A stretch of DNA of 9,705 bases from Ruminococcaceae bacterium UBA5391 (lineage in GTDB: Bacteria; Bacillota; Clostridia; Oscillospirales; Acutalibacteraceae), in contig DHOL01000021.1 in assembly GCA_002410755.1 (NCBI GenBank), positions 1-9,705 on the forward strand. The letters are read 5' to 3'. The position numbers were made by a program, and so were the translations under genes. Below the pieces are notes generated by a model. The model ran no database searches and was not told the origin of the DNA. It was given only the letters and a program-made list of their open reading frames with translations. The stretch's first letter is position 1, and the number at the start of each line of letters is the position of its first letter. Shown piece after piece: positions 5,664 to 9,705 of the stretch.

Positions 5664-6950
5664 ATGACATCCAAATTAAACCAGAAGAAAATTGTGATTG
5701 TCGGCGGGGGTTGGTCCGGTTGTGCCGCAGCGGTTGCAGCTTCTGACCAGGGGGCTGATGTTACCCTTTTGGAACGGACCGATATGTTGCTTGGGACGGG
5801 CCTTGTGGGCGGCATTATGCGTAATAACGGCCGCTTTACTGCCACGGAAGAATGCATCGCCATGGGAGGCGACGCCATTTTTGGCATTATCGACGCCAAC
5901 GTGCGCCATAAGAATATCAATTTCCCCGGCCATGAACATGCCTCCCTATATGACATTGGCAAAACCCCCGGCGCAGTCCGCCGCTATATCGAAAGTCGCG
6001 GGATTCACCTGTATTATCAGGCACGGGTTACCAAGGCAAAAATGGACGGCAAAACTATCCGCAGCGTGACCGATGACAAAGGACGCACTTTCGACGGCGA
6101 CGTGTTCCTTGACACAACCGGAACCGCCGGACCAATGAATAACTGCGGCAAATACGGCAATGGCTGCGCCATGTGCATTCTCCGCTGTCCGAGCTTTGGC
6201 GGCCGCGTCAGCCTTACGGCACTTGCGGGCGTTAAGGAAATGCAAGGCAAAAAAGCAGACGGGACGATTGGATCCATGAGCGGTTCCTGTAAAATCTATA
6301 AAGGATCCCTGTCGCCAGAAATTGTGGAAGAGCTTAACCGCACAGGCGTTGTTGTCGTTTCCGTTCCGAAAAACCTTGTGGAAGACCACCTTGGCATTAA
6401 GGCATGTCAGCAGTATGCCCTGAAGGCATACAAGGATAATATTGTCCTGCTGGACACCGGACATGCAAAGCTGATGGCACCATATTTTAACCTGCAGAAT
6501 CTGCACCGCATCCCAGGCTTTGAGAATGCCCGCTATGAAGACCCTTATGCAGGCGGCAAGGGGAATTCCATGCGGTTTTTTGCTATGGCGCCGCGTGATG
6601 ACGCACTCAAAGTGCAGGGCGTTGACAATCTTTTCTGCGGCGGTGAAAAATCCGGCCTGATGGTTGGCCATACGGAAGCGATTGTGACCGGAACCCTTGC
6701 AGGCTATAATGCGGCACGCTTTGCAGATGGAAAAGAACCCCTTGTCCTTCCGCGCGGACTTGCCGTTGGAGATGCGATTGCATTTGTCAGGGAGCAGATG
6801 CAGACGGAAGAAGGCCTCAGCCTTAAATACACGTTTTCGGGTTCCGTACTGTTTGAGCGCATGAAAAAGCGCGGGACCTATACGACCGATATTGGCGAAA
6901 TCCGCCGCCGTGTTGAGGCAGTTGGCCTCAGCAACGTCTTTAAGCGGTAA
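5664..6950 (+). CDS. FAD-dependent oxidoreductase with four-cysteine motif
   Basis: This is a 428-residue soluble flavoprotein of the broad FAD_oxidored type. The dinucleotide-binding motif VIVGGGWSGCAA (11-22) ends with the ribose-binding E37. A second FAD contact, DTTGTAG, lies at 150-156. The C-terminal segment NLFCGGEKSGLMVGHTEA (322-339) resembles the FAD-closing segment of MnmG/TrmFO-like proteins. Between them C161, C168, C171 and C175 form Cx6CxxCxxxCP, which looks like an iron-sulfur ligand set. The start was placed at 5664, eight bases after AAGGAGGATC; an in-frame ATG at 5637 has no such site. A transporter gene follows after 36 bases, so both probably handle the same small molecule. 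The substrate is unknown. An organic-acid or unsaturated-compound oxidoreductase is possible; MnmG-type tRNA modification seems unlikely because the protein is too short. Confidence 0.82.
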   Translation: MTSKLNQKKIVIVGGGWSGCAAAVAASDQGADVTLLERTDMLLGTGLVGGIMRNNGRFTATEECIAMGGDAIFGIIDANVRHKNINFPGHEHASLYDIGKTPGAVRRYIESRGIHLYYQARVTKAKMDGKTIRSVTDDKGRTFDGDVFLDTTGTAGPMNNCGKYGNGCAMCILRCPSFGGRVSLTALAGVKEMQGKKADGTIGSMSGSCKIYKGSLSPEIVEELNRTGVVVVSVPKNLVEDHLGIKACQQYALKAYKDNIVLLDTGHAKLMAPYFNLQNLHRIPGFENARYEDPYAGGKGNSMRFFAMAPRDDALKVQGVDNLFCGGEKSGLMVGHTEAIVTGTLAGYNAARFADGKEPLVLPRGLAVGDAIAFVREQMQTEEGLSLKYTFSGSVLFERMKKRGTYTTDIGEIRRRVEAVGLSNVFKR

Positions 6951-6986
6951 GGACCAAAATAAAAAACAGGGAAGTGAATCGGGGAA

Positions 6987-8357
6987 ATGGCCGGACTGGG
7001 TACTCTGCACATTATTTACATAGCCGCCATGGTCGCAATTATCGCTGCGCTCCTGTTTCGGAAGGAAATTGTTCTTCCCTGCATTGTCGGTATTTTTGTC
7101 ATCGGGCTGGTTTACAGTCACAGTTTCCTTCACGCGCTCCAGATTATGTACAATTCCATTGTCTCGGCTGCGTCTGAGTTTCTCGGAATCGTGATTGTTA
7201 TTGCGCTGGTGGTTTCCATGTCGCGTTCCATCGCAATGATTGGTGCTGATGAGCTGATGGTCCGCCCGCTTAAGCGTGTAATCCGCACGCGGAAAACGGC
7301 ATTTTTCGTCGTTGGCTGCGTAATGCTGATTTTCTCATGGTTTATCTGGCCGTCCCCGGCGGTAGCGCTTGTTGGGGCACTGCTCCTTCCCGTAGCCCTG
7401 AAAGCCGGGCTGCCTGCCATCTGGGCGGCTGTTGCAATGAACATTTTCGGCCACGGCGTTGGGCTCTCCAGTGATTTTTTCATCCAGGGCGCACCCGCCA
7501 TTACGGCAAAAGCCGCAGGTTTGCCGGTCTCGGATATGATGTGGGCAACCTTGCCCGTCTGGGGCACGATGAGTGCCGTAACAATTCTCGTCTCGTTTAT
7601 TCTGTTCCTCCGGGATACAAAGGAAGAATCAACTGCTCCGCCGGAAAAGGGAAACACTGCTGAAACGGAAAAAATGAAGCCGACAAAATTTGCGCATTTT
7701 GTTGCCATTTTGACGCCTGCCGCATTTCTCATGGATATTGTGCTGATGGTTCGGTTTAAAATTGTCGGCGGCGACGCTACCGCTCTGATCGGCGGCACTG
7801 CGCTCCTCGTGATGGTAATTATCATGCTTTTTAATGGGGATCTGCTGGCTTCCCTGGAAAAAATTACGGATCATATCAAGGATGGCTTTAAGTTTGCCGT
7901 CTCCATTTTTGCGCCGGTAATTGTGATTGCCGCGTTCTTTTTTATGGGCAATGGAGAGGTGGCTTCCAAAGTACTGGGGAAAGATGCGCCGGATATTCTG
8001 AACGATATCGGCCTTGCCCTTGCACATTCTGTTCCGATGAATCGTGTGGGTATCTCCCTTGTGGAGACTGGGGCCGCAGTAATTACCGGCCTCGACGGCT
8101 CCGGATTCTCCGGCCTGCCGCTTGTCGGCTCCATTGCAAAGACCTTTTCAGTCGCAACAGGCGTAAAGGTCGCCCCTCTGGCGGCTCTGGGCCAGATTGT
8201 AACGGTCTGGACTGGCGGCGGCACGATTATTCCGTGGGGTGTTATCCCGGTAGCCGCCATCTGCAACGTAAAGCCGGATGACCTTGCACGCAAAAACCTT
8301 CTGCCGGTGGCCTGCGGTATGGCTGCCGCAGTTGTGGTAACGGTCTGCCTGATATAA
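6987..8357 (+). CDS. Polytopic membrane transporter, substrate unknown
   Basis: This 456-residue protein is hydrophobic throughout, with about 11-12 likely membrane segments. Examples are 7-23, 58-79, 105-122, 124-138, 185-208, 235-255, 265-283, 302-320 and 440-455. A charged loop rich in K, E and T at 209-233 divides it into halves. Each half carries a glycine/proline-rich segment of the kind that forms re-entrant loops: WPSPAVALVGALLLP and GHGVGLSSDFFIQGAP in the first, and WTGGGTIIPWGVIP in the second. This suggests a secondary, ion-coupled carrier of the ion-transporter superfamily kind, perhaps for an organic anion. I cannot name the family with certainty, and typical GntP motifs are not evident. 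The ATG at 6987 has AGGGAAG about 13 bases upstream and GGGGAA very close, so the start is moderately sure. It lies 36 bases after the FAD oxidoreductase. Confidence 0.8.
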   Translation: MAGLGTLHIIYIAAMVAIIAALLFRKEIVLPCIVGIFVIGLVYSHSFLHALQIMYNSIVSAASEFLGIVIVIALVVSMSRSIAMIGADELMVRPLKRVIRTRKTAFFVVGCVMLIFSWFIWPSPAVALVGALLLPVALKAGLPAIWAAVAMNIFGHGVGLSSDFFIQGAPAITAKAAGLPVSDMMWATLPVWGTMSAVTILVSFILFLRDTKEESTAPPEKGNTAETEKMKPTKFAHFVAILTPAAFLMDIVLMVRFKIVGGDATALIGGTALLVMVIIMLFNGDLLASLEKITDHIKDGFKFAVSIFAPVIVIAAFFFMGNGEVASKVLGKDAPDILNDIGLALAHSVPMNRVGISLVETGAAVITGLDGSGFSGLPLVGSIAKTFSVATGVKVAPLAALGQIVTVWTGGGTIIPWGVIPVAAICNVKPDDLARKNLLPVACGMAAAVVVTVCLI

Positions 8358-8364
8358 AAACCGT

Positions 8365-8393
8365 TTGAACACTTCGTTCACAGGGGGAATACT
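8365..8393 (+). promoter_or_regulatory. Candidate cupin promoter
   Basis: TTGAAC (8365-8370) and AATACT (8388-8393) are 17 bases apart, each a 4-of-6 match. A short inverted repeat, TGAAC-ACTTC-GTTCA (8366-8380), overlaps it. The cupin may have its own transcript as well as readthrough from the transporter. Confidence 0.35.
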
Positions 8394-8433
8394 ATGGTGG
8401 TATCTCATGGAAGAACAGAAGGAGGAAACGGCA

Positions 8434-8889
8434 ATGTTTTACAGGCGCTGCCAATGTTCCAGCCAGCCGATGTGCGGGCCGGTCATTGAAGACGTCGGCC
8501 CGCAGCCTTATGTAGTTAATATTGAGCGGGCTACGGTGCAGAATGGGAATTATCGCACCGTGCTGTGGACGGGAGAACATCTTCAGGCTACCCTGATGAG
8601 TATCCCGGTAGGCGGCGATATCGGGCTTGAGATCCACCCCGATACCGACCAGTTTATCCGGATTGAGCAGGGTGTCGGAACCGTAAAAATGGGAAATACT
8701 CAGGATAACCTGACGTTTACGAAGTGTGTCTCTTCCGGTGACGCGATTTTTGTCCCCGCAGGAACCTGGCACAATGTTGTCAATGCCGGGAACCGGCCGC
8801 TGAAAGTTTACGCAATCTATGCGCCGCCGCATCATCCGCACGGAGCAGTGCAAAAGGTAAAATCCGATCCGGATACTGCCAAGGCATAA
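8434..8889 (+). CDS. Small cupin-domain protein
   Basis: This single-domain cupin of 151 residues is of a type I recall as common in Clostridia. The role is unknown; such proteins may bind a metal and a small sugar or organic ligand. The first cupin motif, around LEIHPDTDQFIRIEQG (65-80), has H68 and Q73. The second, GDAIFVPAGTWHNVVN (102-117), matches the family closely and contributes H113. The first motif reads HPD where many cupins have HxH, so the metal site has an unusual ligand or fewer histidines. The N terminus is cysteine-rich (C6, C8, C14), which may be another metal or disulfide site. The start at 8434 follows AAGGAGGAAA; earlier in-frame ATGs at 8365 and 8407 have no suitably spaced site. 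It lies 76 bases after the transporter. Confidence 0.85.
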   Translation: MFYRRCQCSSQPMCGPVIEDVGPQPYVVNIERATVQNGNYRTVLWTGEHLQATLMSIPVGGDIGLEIHPDTDQFIRIEQGVGTVKMGNTQDNLTFTKCVSSGDAIFVPAGTWHNVVNAGNRPLKVYAIYAPPHHPHGAVQKVKSDPDTAKA

Positions 8890-8892
8890 AAA

Positions 8893-8920
8893 AAGCGGGG
8901 CCCGGATTATGGTCCCGTTT
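8893..8920 (+). terminator. Terminator candidate after the cupin gene
   Basis: CGGGGCC (8896-8902) pairs with GGTCCCG (8911-8917), with one G-T wobble and an 8-base loop. A's precede it and TTT follows, starting just after the stop. The short T-run makes it weaker than the hairpin at 9028-9063. Confidence 0.6.
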
Positions 8921-9027
8921 ACACTGCCAGTTAGACTAGGATGTACCAATCGCGCGTCGATCGAAAAAAGAAAATTTCAAGGTTAACTGAGAGATATTTT
9001 CATTGTGATAATTCCTTAGAATATCTT

Positions 9028-9063
9028 ATCCGCGGCACCGGAATGGCTGCCGCGGATTTTTTT
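9028..9063 (+). terminator. Strong rightward intrinsic terminator
   Basis: ATCCGCGGCA (9028-9037) and TGCCGCGGAT (9048-9057) form a perfect 10-base-pair GC-rich stem with a 10-base loop, followed by TTTTTT (9058-9063). It lies about 140 bases after the cupin stop and before the ligase promoter. It probably backs up the weaker terminator and insulates the ligase gene. Confidence 0.85.
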
Positions 9064-9094
9064 GTAATTTTTCTAAAATTCTTTCGCAAAGCCC

Positions 9095-9123
9095 TTGACT
9101 TAGGGTCAATATTATTGTATATC
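9095..9123 (+). promoter_or_regulatory. Promoter of the ATP-grasp ligase with overlapping dyad
   Basis: TTGACT (9095-9100) and TATATC (9118-9123) are 17 bases apart, matching consensus at 5 and 4 positions. An inverted repeat TTGAC-TTAGG-GTCAA (9095-9109) covers the -35 box and could be an operator. The predicted start near 9130 leaves about 47 bases before the chosen start codon. Confidence 0.55.
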
Positions 9124-9176
9124 ATGGTGAACCCAAATTTATGCGGAAAACGCGGAAAGAAAGCGATGGAACAGCC

Positions 9177-9705
9177 ATGTTGGAAGATCAGTCGGACGGC
9201 TACCCCGGAGGTACGACCGTCGGCATTATTTTCAACGCAAAACACGGCACGCACGGCAACGCGCGAGACGCGGAGGCCGAGTATGACAATCCTGCAACAG
9301 TAACTGCGATTCAAAAGGCGTTACAAGCCGGAGGATACCGCACTGTACTGCTTGAAGGAGACGCTGCCCTTGTAGACCAGCTGAAAAAGAACCCCATTGA
9401 CATTGCATTTAATATTGCAGAAGGGATTCGCAGCCGCGGCCGTGAGGCCGAGGTCCCGGCAGTTCTCAATATGCTGGGAGTCCCGTTTACGGGAAGTGAT
9501 GAAACGACACTCTGCCTCGCACTTGACAAAGCCTTAACCAAGCGTTTGCTTTCAACTTATGGCATCCGCACACCTGCGTATGCTGTCGTTTCAAATGAAG
9601 CGGAAATTGATTCGCTCCATCTCCCTTTCCCCGTGATTGTAAAACCGGATGCCGAGGGCTCAAGCAAGGGCATTCCGGATGCCTGTGTGGCGGCAGGTCC
9701 CGAAG
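9177..9705 (+). CDS. D-Ala-D-Ala-ligase-like ATP-grasp enzyme, partial
   Basis: The reading frame is open to the window end; 176 residues are visible. The N-terminal domain begins VGIIFNAKHG (15-24), continues through an AEAEYDN segment to FNIAEG and then REAEVPAVLNMLGVPFTGSD. It is followed by LALDKALTKRLL and the start of the ATP-grasp domain, FPVIVKPDAEGSSKGI. These are hallmarks of the D-alanine-D-alanine ligase superfamily, ATP-dependent carboxylate-amine ligases. However, the canonical Ddl N-terminal motif with EHxVS is missing. It may belong to a divergent relative that joins other amino acids or amines, rather than the cell-wall enzyme. The start is uncertain: 9177 has weak GATGGA upstream. 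An in-frame ATG at 9141 would lie only about ten bases from the predicted transcription start. Confidence 0.8.
   Translation, partial: MLEDQSDGYPGGTTVGIIFNAKHGTHGNARDAEAEYDNPATVTAIQKALQAGGYRTVLLEGDAALVDQLKKNPIDIAFNIAEGIRSRGREAEVPAVLNMLGVPFTGSDETTLCLALDKALTKRLLSTYGIRTPAYAVVSNEAEIDSLHLPFPVIVKPDAEGSSKGIPDACVAAGPE

Noticed and set aside
5946..7133. 395-residue minus-strand ORF
   Set aside because: It is antisense to the FAD oxidoreductase and the transporter start. Its composition is typical of a shadow frame and it has no domain signature.
8366..8380. Short inverted repeat as a terminator between transporter and cupin
   Set aside because: The stem is only five base pairs with no T-run, too weak for a terminator.
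9004..9012. Extended -10-like TGT-GATAAT
   Set aside because: A transcript from here would meet the strong terminator within about ten bases, so a working promoter makes little sense.
8941..9303. 120-residue plus-strand ORF
   Set aside because: It runs through the terminator at 9028-9063 and the ligase promoter, and overlaps the ligase gene in another frame.

Overview
The window reads as a piece of a Clostridia chromosome. The evidence is strong AGGAGG-type ribosome binding sites, sigma-A type promoters, mid-range base composition and clostridial-type protein families: a YmfI-like reductase, a short ManA and a cupin of a common clostridial type. An Oscillospirales/Ruminococcaceae-like gut or fermentation anaerobe is my best guess, but this rests on memory of protein families, not on a search. 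There are no rRNA or tRNA genes, insertion sequences or CRISPR repeats. It looks like ordinary chromosomal accessory-metabolism territory, with about ten genes and several informative intergenic regions.

Layout. (1) Positions 1-395: a strong leftward promoter (101-128) drives a structured transcript off the left edge. Next to it lies a small zinc-ribbon protein gene, translationally coupled to the gene before it. (2) 395-1534, minus strand: a cytoplasmic GH27 alpha-galactosidase. (3) 1819-2544, plus strand: an SDR reductase of the YmfI/EF-P 5-aminopentanone reductase type, converging with a 3-base gap on (4) manA, class I mannose-6-phosphate isomerase (2548-3519, minus strand). (5) 3520-3903: a 384-base divergent regulatory region with hairpins, a perfect 20-base inverted repeat, a PerR-box-like sequence and a good promoter. 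(6) 3904-5392: a two-gene peroxide-defence operon, a thioredoxin-type glutathione peroxidase followed by a thioredoxin-reductase-like flavoprotein, ended by a strong terminator. (7) 5664-8357: an FAD-dependent oxidoreductase with a four-cysteine cluster motif, followed by a 456-residue membrane transporter of unknown substrate. (8) 8434-8889: a small cupin. (9) 8890-9140: two terminator-like hairpins and a promoter. (10) 9177-9705: the start of a divergent D-Ala-D-Ala-ligase-like ATP-grasp enzyme, cut by the window edge.

How the genes work together. The alpha-galactosidase and ManA would fit use of galactose- and mannose-containing plant glycans, but they are separate transcription units and ManA is also a general enzyme. 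The peroxidase and reductase form a plausible peroxide-reducing pair, probably linked through a thioredoxin encoded elsewhere. The FAD oxidoreductase and transporter form a two-gene uptake-and-oxidation/reduction cassette whose substrate cannot be read from the sequence. I consider this the most likely place for undescribed biochemistry here, though nothing proves a novel system.
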